DNA from: CAJBNH01 sp964447285
Lineage (GTDB): Bacteria > Myxococcota_A > UBA9042
Assembly: GCA_964447285.1 (NCBI GenBank)
Contig: CAYURO010000004.1
Location: 1-64,000 of the forward strand
DNA: 64,000 nucleotides
Direction of reading: 5' to 3'
Part shown: piece by piece, positions 19,112 through 28,441 of the stretch
How the letters are laid out: each line of letters opens with the position of its first letter
Numbering within the stretch: position 1 is the stretch's first letter
Made by a program: the position numbers and the translations under genes
Notes under the pieces: generated by a model
Seen by the model: only the letters and a program-made list of their open reading frames with translations
Databases searched by the model: none
Told to the model about the DNA's origin: nothing

Positions 19112-19543
19112 ATGAAGATCGGATACATGACCCTTGTGTGGACGCTGTGCGCGGCGAGCCTCACAACCGCGTGCGGCAAGGCCCCAGGCAGCGACGCACC
19201 TGACCCCGCCGACGGCCCCGTCACCATCGTGGTGCCGGACAATCTGGACGACCTGGTCGCCGACGGTGACGCCAAGAAGGGCGAAGCGCTGTTTGCTACG
19301 AAGGGCTGCAGAGCCTGCCACAACCTGACCGCAGTCAAGCTGGTCGGTCCCGGTCTGGAAGGGGTCGGCAAGCGCCGGTCGGTTCGCTGGATGGCGCGGA
19401 TGATGCTGAAGCCTGAGGTCATGGTGAAAGAGGACCCGCAGGCCAAGCTGCTGCTGGGCATCCACATGGTCGCGATGGCGAACCAGAACGTGGCGGTCGA
19501 TACCGAGTTGCCGCACTTGCTTGCGTTCTTGAAGACACGGTGA
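19112..19543 (+). CDS. Lipoprotein c-type cytochrome of the nos cluster
   Basis: 143-residue monohaem cytochrome c: signal with lipobox LTTAC (Cys21), an acidic linker, haem-binding CRACH at 66-70, and candidate distal Met ligands in LGIHMVAMANQNV. The GDAKKGEALFATKGCRACH start is typical of class I cytochromes. Placed between nosZ and the nosB-like gene, it is the obvious candidate electron donor to the CuA site of NosZ. Start ATG at 19112 is preceded by AGGAAC. The nosB-like gene starts 6 nt after its stop. Confidence 0.88.
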   Translation: MKIGYMTLVWTLCAASLTTACGKAPGSDAPDPADGPVTIVVPDNLDDLVADGDAKKGEALFATKGCRACHNLTAVKLVGPGLEGVGKRRSVRWMARMMLKPEVMVKEDPQAKLLLGIHMVAMANQNVAVDTELPHLLAFLKTR

Positions 19544-19549
19544 TTCGTC

Positions 19550-20278
19550 ATGGCCACGCGCATCTACTCATCGCCCCGCACGCCCGAGTCTCGGCCGCCA
19601 ACACGGCCGCACCTGTCGTGGCAGCGTCGGTTCGTCCTGCTGTTGTGCGGGCTGGCGGTCGGCCTCTGGGTCGCGGCCTTCTTCCAGCCCTGGTGGCAGT
19701 TGCACCTGTTCGCGCCGCAGTACCCCAACGGTCTGGTGCTCGACATCTCGCTGACCGGCCTGGGGCGCGACGTCCGCGAAATCAACATGCTGAATCACTA
19801 TATCGGCATGAAGGGCCTGGACCAGGCGGCAGCTGTTGAGCGGCGCCTGGCGGTCTATGCCCTCGGTTTCGTGGCCTTGTCGTCGGTCGTGGCGGTATTG
19901 GTGCTGGGCAAGCGATGGAACTGGGCCGTGCTGCTGCCTGCCTTGGGCCTTCCCGTCGGCTTCGTGGGCGACAGCATGGCCTGGCTCTACCACTTCGGGC
20001 ACAGTCTGGACCGCCACGCGCCGCTGAACATCCCGGCGTTCACCCCCGCGTTCTTCGGTTGGGGCCGAATCGGCCAGTTCAGCACCTACGCGATGCCGCT
20101 GGCGGGCTTCTGGCTAAGCCTGGCCGCCTTGGCCGCGATGCTGGCCGCTACGTTCTGGCGCTACCGCATCTGTCGAACCTGCCCGCTGACCAGCACCTGC
20201 AGCGGCACCTGTCCCAGCCACTTTGTCATCGCGCCGCCCCAACCGCCCGCGACGGCGCCCGGCAGGGAACAACAATGA
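19550..20278 (+). CDS. nosB: NosB-like membrane protein
   Basis: 242-residue integral membrane protein with about four helices (FVLLLCGLAVGLWVAAFFQP, LGFVALSSVVAVLVLG, WAVLLPALGLPVGFVGDSMAWL, PLAGFWLSLAALAAMLAATFW). The periplasmic-side segments YPNGLVLDIS and INMLNHYIGMKGL are typical of NosB in clade II nos clusters, where it sits next to nosZ and is thought to serve electron transfer or assembly. The C-terminus adds a Cys cluster, CRTCPLTSTCSGTCP, then a Pro-rich end. Its stop overlaps the nosD start (ATGA). Symbol given by position and similarity; not certain. Confidence 0.75.
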   Translation: MATRIYSSPRTPESRPPTRPHLSWQRRFVLLLCGLAVGLWVAAFFQPWWQLHLFAPQYPNGLVLDISLTGLGRDVREINMLNHYIGMKGLDQAAAVERRLAVYALGFVALSSVVAVLVLGKRWNWAVLLPALGLPVGFVGDSMAWLYHFGHSLDRHAPLNIPAFTPAFFGWGRIGQFSTYAMPLAGFWLSLAALAAMLAATFWRYRICRTCPLTSTCSGTCPSHFVIAPPQPPATAPGREQQ

Positions 20279-21636
20279 CCCTGCGCCCCCCCCTCTTGAC
20301 CGTGTCGCTGCTGGGACTGTTGGCGGCATGCGCGGGCGAGACGTCTGCGGTGCGGCCCATCAAGGACCTGACGCGTCTGCCGATTTCAGGGTTGCTGCAA
20401 AACGGCCGGTTCGATGTGGGGCCCAAGCCTGCCAGGCGACCAGAAGGCTTCGTCGTCCCGCGAGACGAAGAACAGCTGCGCGAGTGGCTGGTTCGTTCCG
20501 ACGGTCCGCCACGCATCTGGCTGCCAGAGCGAACTTGGCACGGCGACTGGACGATCGAGCGAACGGTCGAGCTGCGCGGTGCCGGTGCAGCCACCGTGCT
20601 TCAGGGCAGTGGCCGAGGCACGGTGGTCGAGCTGCACGGTCACCACAGCGTGGTCGCGAACTTGACGGTGCGGGGCGCCGGCAGCAGCCACTTGCACGAG
20701 GACTCGGCGGTCAAGGCGCGGGGACAGGGCCATCGGTTGGAGAGGCTGGACTTGGACGGCGTGCTGTTCGGCGCTGTGTTGAACGAGTGTCACGACTGCG
20801 TCGCAGAGCGGCTGCACGTACGCGGCATCCAGGGCGAGGCTGAGGCCAAGGGCGACGGCATCAAGCTCTGGGAATCTCACGGTTCCAGCGTTCGTCACTG
20901 CTTGGTCGAGAACGTACGCGATGTGGTGGTGTGGTACTCACGCAACGTCCTGATGGACGGCAACGTGGTGCGCGGAAGCCGTTACGGCACGCACTTCATG
21001 TACGCGCACGACGCCCGGATGCTGCGGTCGGCGCTGCTGGACAACGTGGTCGGCGTGTTCGTCATGTACAGCGAGCGGCTGCACGTCGAGGGCAACGTAC
21101 TGGCCGGGGCTCGCGGTGCAGCAGGTGTAGGCCTGGGGTTCAAGGACAGCGACGACATCACGGTGACGGGCAACTGGCTGGTGGCGAACACGGTTGGCAG
21201 CTACTTGGACTCCAGTCCACGCGACCCCAAGCACCCGGTGCTGCTTGCCGACAACGTGCTGGCGCTGAATCAAGTTGCCCTGCGGTTTCACTCCCAACCG
21301 CACGGGGTAACCCTGCGCGACAACGACTTGGTGCAGAACGCTGAAGTTGCGCAGATCGATGGTGGCGGCGACGCGACTACAGTCGAGGTGAGCGGCAACT
21401 ACTGGTCTGACTACGCGGGCTTCGATCTGGACGGCGACGGGGTGGGAGACGTGGCGCACGAGATCCGTCGGCTGTCGGCCGCGCTGACCGACGCCCATCC
21501 TGCTCTGCAAGTGCTGAGGGGCACGGCCGCCCTCGCCAGCCTGGACGTGATCGCCCAAGCGGTGCCTGTGCTGACATCCCAGCGCCTCTTGATCGACGCC
21601 AGCCCACGAATGCAAACGCACCACGCGATGCGGTGA
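20275..21636 (+). CDS. nosD: Copper-site maturation protein NosD (lipoprotein)
   Basis: 453-residue right-handed beta-helix protein of the NosD/carbohydrate-binding family, needed with NosF and NosY to build the CuZ sulfide cluster of NosZ. Repeated parallel-strand rungs start around residue 90; the family segment KGDGIKLWESHGSSVRHCLVENVRDVVVWYS is split across several rungs, followed by RYGTHFMYAHDARML and NYWSDYAGFDLDGDGVGD. The signal peptide ends in LLAAC, so here NosD is a lipoprotein. Translationally coupled to nosB by an ATGA overlap. Confidence 0.92.
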   Translation: MTLRPPLLTVSLLGLLAACAGETSAVRPIKDLTRLPISGLLQNGRFDVGPKPARRPEGFVVPRDEEQLREWLVRSDGPPRIWLPERTWHGDWTIERTVELRGAGAATVLQGSGRGTVVELHGHHSVVANLTVRGAGSSHLHEDSAVKARGQGHRLERLDLDGVLFGAVLNECHDCVAERLHVRGIQGEAEAKGDGIKLWESHGSSVRHCLVENVRDVVVWYSRNVLMDGNVVRGSRYGTHFMYAHDARMLRSALLDNVVGVFVMYSERLHVEGNVLAGARGAAGVGLGFKDSDDITVTGNWLVANTVGSYLDSSPRDPKHPVLLADNVLALNQVALRFHSQPHGVTLRDNDLVQNAEVAQIDGGGDATTVEVSGNYWSDYAGFDLDGDGVGDVAHEIRRLSAALTDAHPALQVLRGTAALASLDVIAQAVPVLTSQRLLIDASPRMQTHHAMR

Positions 21637-21672
21637 TCGGTGACAGGCGCGCCGGCGCCGCGGAGGAGGAAC

Positions 21673-22569
21673 GTGCACCCTTTGGTCGACATCCAGCACG
21701 TCAGCAAGCGGTTCGGCGCGGTACAGGCGTTGACCGACGTGTCTGTGCAGTTGCGTGCTGGTGAGCGGGTGGCCTTCGTGGGCTCGAATGGATCGGGCAA
21801 GACTACGTTGATGCGCGCGATGTTGGGCCTGCTGGACATGCAAGGGCGGGCGACCGTCGGGGGCGTGGACGTGCGGAAGCGGCCGGATCTGGCCCTGCGC
21901 GACGTCGCCTACATCCCCCAAGTGGCGCCACCGCTGGACGCCCCGGTGCGCGAGCTGGTCCGGGCCTGCACCGGCCTGCGCGGAGGCAGTGACCGTCGTG
22001 TGGCCGAGTTGGCCGAGACTTTGGGCATCGACTACAGCAAGGTCGCGGGCGTGCGGCTGCGCGACTTGTCCGGCGGCACCAAGCAAAAGGTGCTGGCGGC
22101 GCTGGCCCTTGCGTCCGACAGCCCGATTCTGGTGTGCGATGAACCGACGGCCAACTTGGACGAGGCCGCACGCCGGGCCTTCTTCGCTCTGGTCGAGCGG
22201 CGCCCGTCCGACAGCGTGCTGGTGCTGTGCTCCCATCGCAGCGAAGAGGTCCGGCAGTTGGTCGACCGCGTGGTGGAGCTGCATGAGGGTCGGCTGGTAC
22301 GAGATGCGCGTCTGGCCAGCGTTTTGGGCGACCGAGCGCTGAGCCGCGTGCAGATCCGAACACGTGTCCAGACCGACGCCCTGCGCGCGGATGAGCAACT
22401 GCGGCAGTGGGGCTTCGAAGCGGTGGGCGGGCGAACTTGGCGACGGGCGTGCACGCAGGCAGAGAAACTCGAAGTGACGGCGCTTGTGTTGACGTTGGGT
22501 GCCGAGGTCGAGGACCTGCAGGTGGTCGACGATGAGCGTTGGTGTGACGCGGCACCAGCGGGCGCGTGA
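21673..22569 (+). CDS. nosF: NosF ABC transporter ATPase
   Basis: 298-residue ABC ATPase that powers NosDFY. Walker A GSNGSGKT at 37-44, signature LSGGTKQKV, Walker B ILVCDEPTANLD and switch His in LCSHRSEEV. A C-terminal extension of about 75 residues past the ATPase core is longer than the minimum. The GTG at 21673 is chosen because GGAGGAGGA lies directly upstream; a further in-frame GTG at 21640 lacks such a site. Confidence 0.92.
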   Translation: MHPLVDIQHVSKRFGAVQALTDVSVQLRAGERVAFVGSNGSGKTTLMRAMLGLLDMQGRATVGGVDVRKRPDLALRDVAYIPQVAPPLDAPVRELVRACTGLRGGSDRRVAELAETLGIDYSKVAGVRLRDLSGGTKQKVLAALALASDSPILVCDEPTANLDEAARRAFFALVERRPSDSVLVLCSHRSEEVRQLVDRVVELHEGRLVRDARLASVLGDRALSRVQIRTRVQTDALRADEQLRQWGFEAVGGRTWRRACTQAEKLEVTALVLTLGAEVEDLQVVDDERWCDAAPAGA

Positions 22570-22585
22570 CCGTGGGAGGTTGAGA

Positions 22586-23032
22586 ATGGTTCGCAAGATC
22601 ATGAAGTTGGCGATACTGCTCGGGTTTGCGCTGGTGGGGTGTCGGCAGGACGTGCCGGCTCCTGAGCAGCCGGTGTGGAGCAAGCAGCCGTGCGACCACT
22701 GCGCGATGCTCCTGTCCGATCGCCTGCATGGTGCTCAAGAACTGACCGCGGACGGGAACCGCCTGTTCTTCGACGATCTCGGCTGTATGGTCGCTTGGGA
22801 CGCCGAACACCCGCACGAGACCGGGTCACGCTGGGTGCGCCAGTTCGACCAGTCCCCCCTAGGTACCGGTTGGCTGCGGGCCGAGCAGGCGGCCTACGTC
22901 CGTGTACCGGGCACGCCAATGGCCTTTGGTTTCGCTGGGGTGGCCAATCCCGACGCCTTTCGTTCCTCCCAGCCACAAGTCCCGTGGTCGCAGGTAGTGG
23001 CGGCCGTGCACAAACGGCTGGGGGTGAAGTAG
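22586..23032 (+). CDS. nosL: NosL copper chaperone lipoprotein
   Basis: 148-residue lipoprotein with lipobox LVGC (Cys19) and the copper-binding CDHCAM at 36-41, then the NosL-family segments LFFDDLGCMVAW and PGTPMAFGFAG. NosL delivers Cu(I) to the NosDFY/NosZ assembly pathway. Start ATG at 22586 follows GGGAGG. nosY begins at the base after its stop, so the pair is translationally linked. Confidence 0.92.
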   Translation: MVRKIMKLAILLGFALVGCRQDVPAPEQPVWSKQPCDHCAMLLSDRLHGAQELTADGNRLFFDDLGCMVAWDAEHPHETGSRWVRQFDQSPLGTGWLRAEQAAYVRVPGTPMAFGFAGVANPDAFRSSQPQVPWSQVVAAVHKRLGVK

Positions 23033-23881
23033 ATGCTTCCTCGCTGGCGGCGGATTCTGGTGGTGGCACGCCTGGAAGGGGCGGACTCGCTGCGGTCACG
23101 GTGGCTGCAGTTCACGACGGCGATCTACGCGCTGGTCTTCGGTTCGTTCATTTGGCTTGGACTGCGCGAGTCGTCGGTGCTGGGCTTCACCGGCTTGTCG
23201 CGGGTCGTATTGCACATGGCCAACGCCGCGGTGCTGGCCGTTCCGCTGGTGGCACTCGTCGCGACCTGTCAAGCGGTGACGAAGGCAAGAGCATCCGGGC
23301 ACTTGGAGCTGCTGTTGGTGGCGCCGTTGCGACGAAGCGACTGGTTCGCTGGTCTGGTGCTGGCGCGGGCGGCTGTGCTGGTCGCGCCCCTGGCAGCCAT
23401 GCTTGCGGTGGCGGCACTGGCCGGCAGTCTGTTGGACCCGCTGGACCAGGCGCTGGTGCCGATGACGGTGCACGCGCTGCTGGTCTCCGTGACGCTGCTG
23501 TGGGCGTACCTGGGCATCGGCCTGTGGATTTCGTCGGTGGCGAAAACGCTTGAGCGCGCCGTGGTGCTGGCCCTGCTGGTTTGGCTGGCTTCGGCGGCGC
23601 TGCACGACTTTGCGCTGATCGGCCTGCTCCTTCAGTGGCGCATGCCGACTCCGGTGGTCTTCGGCCTGGCGGCACTGAACCCGGTAGAGGCTGCCCGCCT
23701 GGCGGTGCTGGCCGCCGTCGACCCAGACCTCTCGCTGCTTGGGCCGGTGGGATTCTGGATCGCGAATCAGTTGGGGCCGCAGTGGACGTACGGGCTTGGT
23801 CTGGGCTGGCCTGCGGTCGTCGGCACCGTCGCCGTGTTGCTGGCCGGGCGGCGAGTGGCGAAGCGAGACGCGGTGGCGTAG
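23033..23881 (+). CDS. nosY: NosY ABC transporter permease
   Basis: 282-residue membrane permease with six predicted helices; partner of NosF. The segments VARLEGADSLRSRW and HLELLLVAPLRRSDWFAG match the ABC-2 permease pattern of NosY, including the cytoplasmic coupling region between helices 2 and 3. Ends the nos unit; no nosG, nosH, nosC1/C2, nosR or nosX is found on either side in this window. Confidence 0.9.
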   Translation: MLPRWRRILVVARLEGADSLRSRWLQFTTAIYALVFGSFIWLGLRESSVLGFTGLSRVVLHMANAAVLAVPLVALVATCQAVTKARASGHLELLLVAPLRRSDWFAGLVLARAAVLVAPLAAMLAVAALAGSLLDPLDQALVPMTVHALLVSVTLLWAYLGIGLWISSVAKTLERAVVLALLVWLASAALHDFALIGLLLQWRMPTPVVFGLAALNPVEAARLAVLAAVDPDLSLLGPVGFWIANQLGPQWTYGLGLGWPAVVGTVAVLLAGRRVAKRDAVA

Positions 23882-23988
23882 CACCGCCGACGTGAGGGTG
23901 GGGGAACGTGCCGTCCAGGGGGGCGACACTTGCGAAACGGGCTAGGGACAAGAGGTTCTCACCAGAGGGCCCCGGGGGAAGCAAGACG

Positions 23989-24576
23989 ATGAACTGGAAG
24001 CGAATGGGATGTGTCGTGGCACTGATGGGCGTCGTGGCGTGCGGCAAGCAGGAGCCGCCTCCCGCAGCGACTGCCACAGAGTCGGCCAAGGTCGAGGCGC
24101 AAGCCGAGGAGGCTGCCGCGGTTGCGCCTGCCCCTGGCCCCGAGAGCCGCCCGGACTTCGGCAAAACGGTGGCAGGCATCGCGGCCGCCTCCAAGGACCA
24201 CACGACGTTGGTGGCTGCGGTCAAGGCAGCCGACCTGCTGGGAGTGCTGGCAAGCCCTGGCGGCGCATACACCGTCTTCGCACCGACCAACGACGCCTTC
24301 GCCAAGCTGCCGGCGGGCACCGTCGAGGGCCTGCTGAAGCCGGAGAGCAAGTCGGCCCTGCAAGGGATCCTGAAGCACCATACGATGGTCCCGGTGCGCC
24401 AGATTGGCGAGTTCAAGGATGGCGAAGTGCTGCTGATGGCCGACGGAAGCAAGGTCACGGTCGCGGTCAAGGACGGCGTCGTCACGGTCGATGGCGCCAA
24501 GATCGTGGCCTCAGTGCCCGCCAGCAACGGCGTCGTGCACGTCGTCGACGGCGTGTTGGTGCCCAAGGCCCTGTAA
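23989..24576 (+). CDS. Fasciclin-domain lipoprotein
   Basis: 195-residue lipoprotein: signal MNWKRMGCVVALMGVVAC, an Ala/Glu-rich linker, then one fasciclin (FAS1) domain from about residue 55. The FAS1 landmarks are present: TVFAPTNDAFAKLPAGTVEGLL (H1 motif region), ILKHHTMVP and the C-terminal NGVVHVVDGVLVP. FAS1 domains mediate cell adhesion or surface interactions. Start ATG at 23989 follows GGGGGAAG. It is 107 bp after nosY; link to the nos genes is unproven. Confidence 0.88.
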   Translation: MNWKRMGCVVALMGVVACGKQEPPPAATATESAKVEAQAEEAAAVAPAPGPESRPDFGKTVAGIAAASKDHTTLVAAVKAADLLGVLASPGGAYTVFAPTNDAFAKLPAGTVEGLLKPESKSALQGILKHHTMVPVRQIGEFKDGEVLLMADGSKVTVAVKDGVVTVDGAKIVASVPASNGVVHVVDGVLVPKAL

Positions 24577-24743
24577 TCACTTGTGTCGCAGCGAGGATTC
24601 TTCTCGTTGCCCTCGCACCGCCACTTGCGCCTGCCTGCCGGCCCGAAGGACTGCAGGACCGCGGCGGTTGACTGGACTTCCCCTGCCTCTCCACCTACGC
24701 TGCCGCCTCAACGCCGACCGCATCCGGCCAGAGGACGCGACCC

Positions 24744-27737
24744 TTGCAGATTCAAGGCCTTCGCCACTTGACCACCGCCTCGGCCGCCGCGGGTTTGTGC
24801 GTCCTGCTGCTCGGCATCTCAGCCCCGGCCGCGCCCGCCGTCTGGCCACTGCCCCCGCCGCTTGCCCTCGACCGCTTCACGCTCGACAACGGCATGCGCG
24901 TCATCGTGCAGACCGACCCCTCGGCGCCTGTGGTCGCGCTGGGGCTGATGGTCGACGTGGGCGCCCGCGACGAAACGCCCGGTTTGTCCGGACTTGCCCA
25001 CTTCTTCGAACACATGATGTTCCAGGGGTCGCGGCGGGTCGCCAAGATGGAGCACTTCACCGCGCTGGAGGCTGTGGGCGCGGACCTGAACGCGTCGACC
25101 TCGACCGACCGCACCTGGTACTACGAGGTGGTGCCCAAGCCCGCGCTGAAGCTGGCGTTGTGGCTCGAGTCCGACCGCTTTGCCGCCCTGCAGATCGACC
25201 CCGCCAACGTCGACAACCAGCGGGCGACGGTGCTGGAAGAGCGCAAGGAGCGCAACGATAACACGCCCTACGCCGCCTCGCAGGAGACGCTCGAGCGCCT
25301 GGCCTTTACCTCGTGGGCGCTGGGGCACCCCGTCATCGGCGAGCCGCAGGATCTCGAGCGCGCGCCCGTCGAGGCGTTCCAGCGGTTCTGGGAGCAGTGG
25401 TACACGCCCAACAACGTGATCTGCGTGCTGGCCGGCGACATCACCGTCGACGAGGCCAAGTCCCTGTTGGGCAAGACGTTGGGACGCCTGCCGAAGCGTG
25501 CGACGATCGAGCGGCCACCGCTGCCTGTGGACCTCGCCCCCACGGCGGTCTACCTGCCGTCCGCGACCACGCGCACGCATGTGCTGAGCGTCCACGAGGA
25601 AAAGCTGGGCAGGACCCCCGCCCTGCATCTGGGCTGGCGCGTGCCTGCGTTTCCCCAAGACGACGCGTTGGTGCTGGACCTGCTGGCTGAGGTGTTGGCG
25701 GGCAGTGACGCCAGTCGGCTGGAGAAGCGGCTGGTGCGCGAAAAACCCCTTGCAACACGCTACTATGCGACCACCCACGGACGGCGCGACCTGGACCTGT
25801 TCCAGATCTACATCGAGCTGGCAGACGCGAGGCCCAAGGCGCTGGCCGAGGTCCGGCAGCGGATTCGCAGGGAACTCGAGGATCTGGCGCTTCGTGGGCC
25901 GACCGCCGCTGAGCTCGACCGCGCCAAGGTGGCCTTCGAGACCGGCTATGTCTTCGCGTCGCTGGGCGTGGGACGGCGGGCAGAGCTGCTGGCGACCTTT
26001 GAGCTGACGACCGGCGACGCCCATGCGCTGGGTCAAGTGCTGCCACGCTACCGCTCGGTGTCGGCGGCCGACGTGCAGCGGGTCGCGCGTGACCTGCTGG
26101 ACTGGGACCTTGGTGTGGAAGTGCAGGCGCTGCCTCAAGGTTTCCCGACGCCGCAAGGAGCCGTCGTGCCGCGCCTGGCACCGCCTCCGCCTTCGCCGGC
26201 TGCCCTGAAAGAGATCGCCGCCCGTGATCTGGCCACACGACGCGCCGCCGAGCATCGGCAGGCCCAAACGCCGCTTGGCGTGCCACCCGCCGAGATGCCG
26301 CGGCCGACGGTGCCCGATCTCGCCGACGCGACCTTCCCCACGCCGATCGTGCGACAGATCGCCGGTGTCCAGTTGGTCGTCGTCGAACGCCGCCAGGCCC
26401 CCGCCGTGTTCGTGCGTTGGGTGCTGCCTGGCGGGAAGACGAGAGAATTCTCTGGCAAGGACGGCAAGTTGCGGTGGCCCGAGGGCACACTCGAGTTGGC
26501 TACCGATCTGGCGCTGCAGGGCACACGCAGCCACCCGGGGACACGGTTCGCGGAGACATTGGGGGCCCACGGTGGCGCGATCTCCCTGACGCCGCTGGCC
26601 GACGCAGTGGTGGTGGACGGTCAGGTGTTGAGCCATCAGCTGACACCCTACCTTGGCCTGCTGCGCGAGGTACTGACGGAGCCGACGCTGACAGCCAAGG
26701 ATCTCGCAAGCCTGAAGCGACGTTACCGCGCCTCGCTGGAGAATGACGAGGCTGACCCGGCCACCGTCGCGGACAAGCTGGCGCAGCGGCTGGTGTTCGG
26801 TGTCACGACGGCCAGCGTGCCGCACCCCTACGGTTCGTCGGGTCCGACGCTCGACTCACTGGCGGCCATCGGATCAGCACAAGTCCGCGCGGCGACACTG
26901 GATGCGTTGGCTCTGGGCGGCAGCACGCTGGTCATCGTGGGCGACGTCGACGCCGCGGATCTGGCCAGGCAACTGCAGCGCGTGTTCGGCAAGGCGCTCG
27001 ATCGGACTGCACCTTTGCCAGCTGCACCACCGGCCCCGGTCGCCGAAGCCGCCGCGTGCCATGTGGTCGACGTTGCCGACGCGGGTCAGGCGGCGCTGGT
27101 GATCGCGTGGCCCGCGCCGCCGCGTCAGGTGCAGAATCGGGTGGACATCGGCGTGGCGAATCAGGTTCTGGGCGGGTCGGCCTCGTCACGACTGTTCCAA
27201 GAGCTGCGGGAGAAGCGCGGCCTGTCGTACGGCATCTACAGCAGCTGGTCGGGCCGTCGCCACGCGGGCGAGTGGTCGGTGACGGGCTCGGTGCGGCCGG
27301 ACTCCGCAGGCGAGGCGTTGGCAGCGATTCGCGCAGAGGTGCGTCGGGCGCGCGAAGTCGCGGCGTCTCCGGACGAGGTGCTGGCGGCGCGGCGATACCT
27401 TGGGGGGCAATTTGCGTTTGCCCTTGCTGCGGGTGATGAAGTCGCGGATCGACTCGCCGCGATTCGGCTGTATGATCTGCCGCCAGACGCTTGGACCCGC
27501 CTGCCGGAAACGCTGCGAGCAGCGACGCCGGAGGGGGTGCAGGCGGCGACACGCGACCATCTGGGTCAGGGCCCGGAAACCGCAGTGATCGTCGGACCGA
27601 TCAGCGAAATGGGCGCCGATCTGAATGCGGCGTGCCCCAAGGTTGTTCATCACGACACACGAGGACACGTTATCCCCGCCCCCAGTCGCCCCGCAGCGCC
27701 CCCCGTGCCGAAGCTGCCGCCCAGGAAGAACCCATGA
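24744..27737 (+). CDS. M16 family zinc peptidase, fused two-halves form
   Basis: 997-residue insulinase-family protein with two M16 halves in one chain. The first half has the inverted zinc motif HFFEH (86-90) and the downstream Glu region VLEERKERND; the second half (from about 530) keeps the fold landmarks (VLPGG, GGSASSRLFQELREKRGLSYG) but no HxxEH, as usual for the inactive partner domain. An N-terminal hydrophobic segment ending APAAPA suggests export. Start taken as TTG 24744 after GAGGA; no ATG gives the signal peptide. Stop overlaps the start of the HEAT gene (ATGA). Confidence 0.9.
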   Translation: MQIQGLRHLTTASAAAGLCVLLLGISAPAAPAVWPLPPPLALDRFTLDNGMRVIVQTDPSAPVVALGLMVDVGARDETPGLSGLAHFFEHMMFQGSRRVAKMEHFTALEAVGADLNASTSTDRTWYYEVVPKPALKLALWLESDRFAALQIDPANVDNQRATVLEERKERNDNTPYAASQETLERLAFTSWALGHPVIGEPQDLERAPVEAFQRFWEQWYTPNNVICVLAGDITVDEAKSLLGKTLGRLPKRATIERPPLPVDLAPTAVYLPSATTRTHVLSVHEEKLGRTPALHLGWRVPAFPQDDALVLDLLAEVLAGSDASRLEKRLVREKPLATRYYATTHGRRDLDLFQIYIELADARPKALAEVRQRIRRELEDLALRGPTAAELDRAKVAFETGYVFASLGVGRRAELLATFELTTGDAHALGQVLPRYRSVSAADVQRVARDLLDWDLGVEVQALPQGFPTPQGAVVPRLAPPPPSPAALKEIAARDLATRRAAEHRQAQTPLGVPPAEMPRPTVPDLADATFPTPIVRQIAGVQLVVVERRQAPAVFVRWVLPGGKTREFSGKDGKLRWPEGTLELATDLALQGTRSHPGTRFAETLGAHGGAISLTPLADAVVVDGQVLSHQLTPYLGLLREVLTEPTLTAKDLASLKRRYRASLENDEADPATVADKLAQRLVFGVTTASVPHPYGSSGPTLDSLAAIGSAQVRAATLDALALGGSTLVIVGDVDAADLARQLQRVFGKALDRTAPLPAAPPAPVAEAAACHVVDVADAGQAALVIAWPAPPRQVQNRVDIGVANQVLGGSASSRLFQELREKRGLSYGIYSSWSGRRHAGEWSVTGSVRPDSAGEALAAIRAEVRRAREVAASPDEVLAARRYLGGQFAFALAAGDEVADRLAAIRLYDLPPDAWTRLPETLRAATPEGVQAATRDHLGQGPETAVIVGPISEMGADLNAACPKVVHHDTRGHVIPAPSRPAAPPVPKLPPRKNP

Positions 27738-28360
27738 ATCGCAAACTTCTGATTCCCGCCAGTCTGCTGTGCTGCGTGGTGTGGCTGGCAACGGCGTTCG
27801 CTCAGGCCCCGTCCAGCGAGCCGCCTCCGTCTCGCTCGGCGCAGACCGGTGCCGTGCTGGCACTGCTGCAGGCGCCACACCCCAAGGTCGAGGCACGCCA
27901 CCTGCAGCGCATCGGCCCCGACGTCAACACAATCCTTGTGGAATTCGCCACTTCGATGACGGCTGAGCCTCCGGTTCGCCTGCGCGCGATGGCGTGGCTG
28001 CAGCACTTCCCGACCCCGCAGACCCGCGCAGTGCTGCTCGATATCCTGCGCGCCCGCGAATCCCGGGTAACGGAGCAGCGGATTTGCCTGCGCGCGCTGT
28101 CTGCCGCGTTCGGCGTCGAGGTCTTGCCGGTCGTGCGCGAGCACCTGGAGAGTCGCAATCCGCTGGTACGCGAAGCCGCCGCTTTGGCCCTGGGCGACAT
28201 TGACGACCTGCGGGTGCGCGAGATCTTGGTGGATCACGTAGACCGCGAAAAGGACGCCACCGTGCGCGACGCCGTGATGGCCAGCCTGCAGCGCATCAAG
28301 GACCGCGAGGCCAGTCGCGCCCGCCCCAACGCGGCCGCCCGCACGAACCGCGGTCGCTAA
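27734..28360 (+). CDS. Exported HEAT-repeat protein
   Basis: 208-residue protein with a Sec signal (MNRKLLIPASLLCCVVWLATAFA) and helical HEAT-like repeats: PPVRLRAMAWLQHFP, QTRAVLLDILRARESRVTEQ, NPLVREAAALALGDID and DATVRDAVMASLQRIKDRE. HEAT arrays are protein-binding scaffolds. Overlaps the M16 peptidase stop by four bases, so it is translated with the peptidase and may act with it. No catalytic features. Confidence 0.78.
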   Translation: MNRKLLIPASLLCCVVWLATAFAQAPSSEPPPSRSAQTGAVLALLQAPHPKVEARHLQRIGPDVNTILVEFATSMTAEPPVRLRAMAWLQHFPTPQTRAVLLDILRARESRVTEQRICLRALSAAFGVEVLPVVREHLESRNPLVREAAALALGDIDDLRVREILVDHVDREKDATVRDAVMASLQRIKDREASRARPNAAARTNRGR

Positions 28361-28441
28361 CTTGCGAATCCACGGATTCTCTGTTGTCCTCTCTCCCCCT
28401 CCGGTTTGCAGCCGGTCCACCACGCTCAGGAGCCTGCCCCC

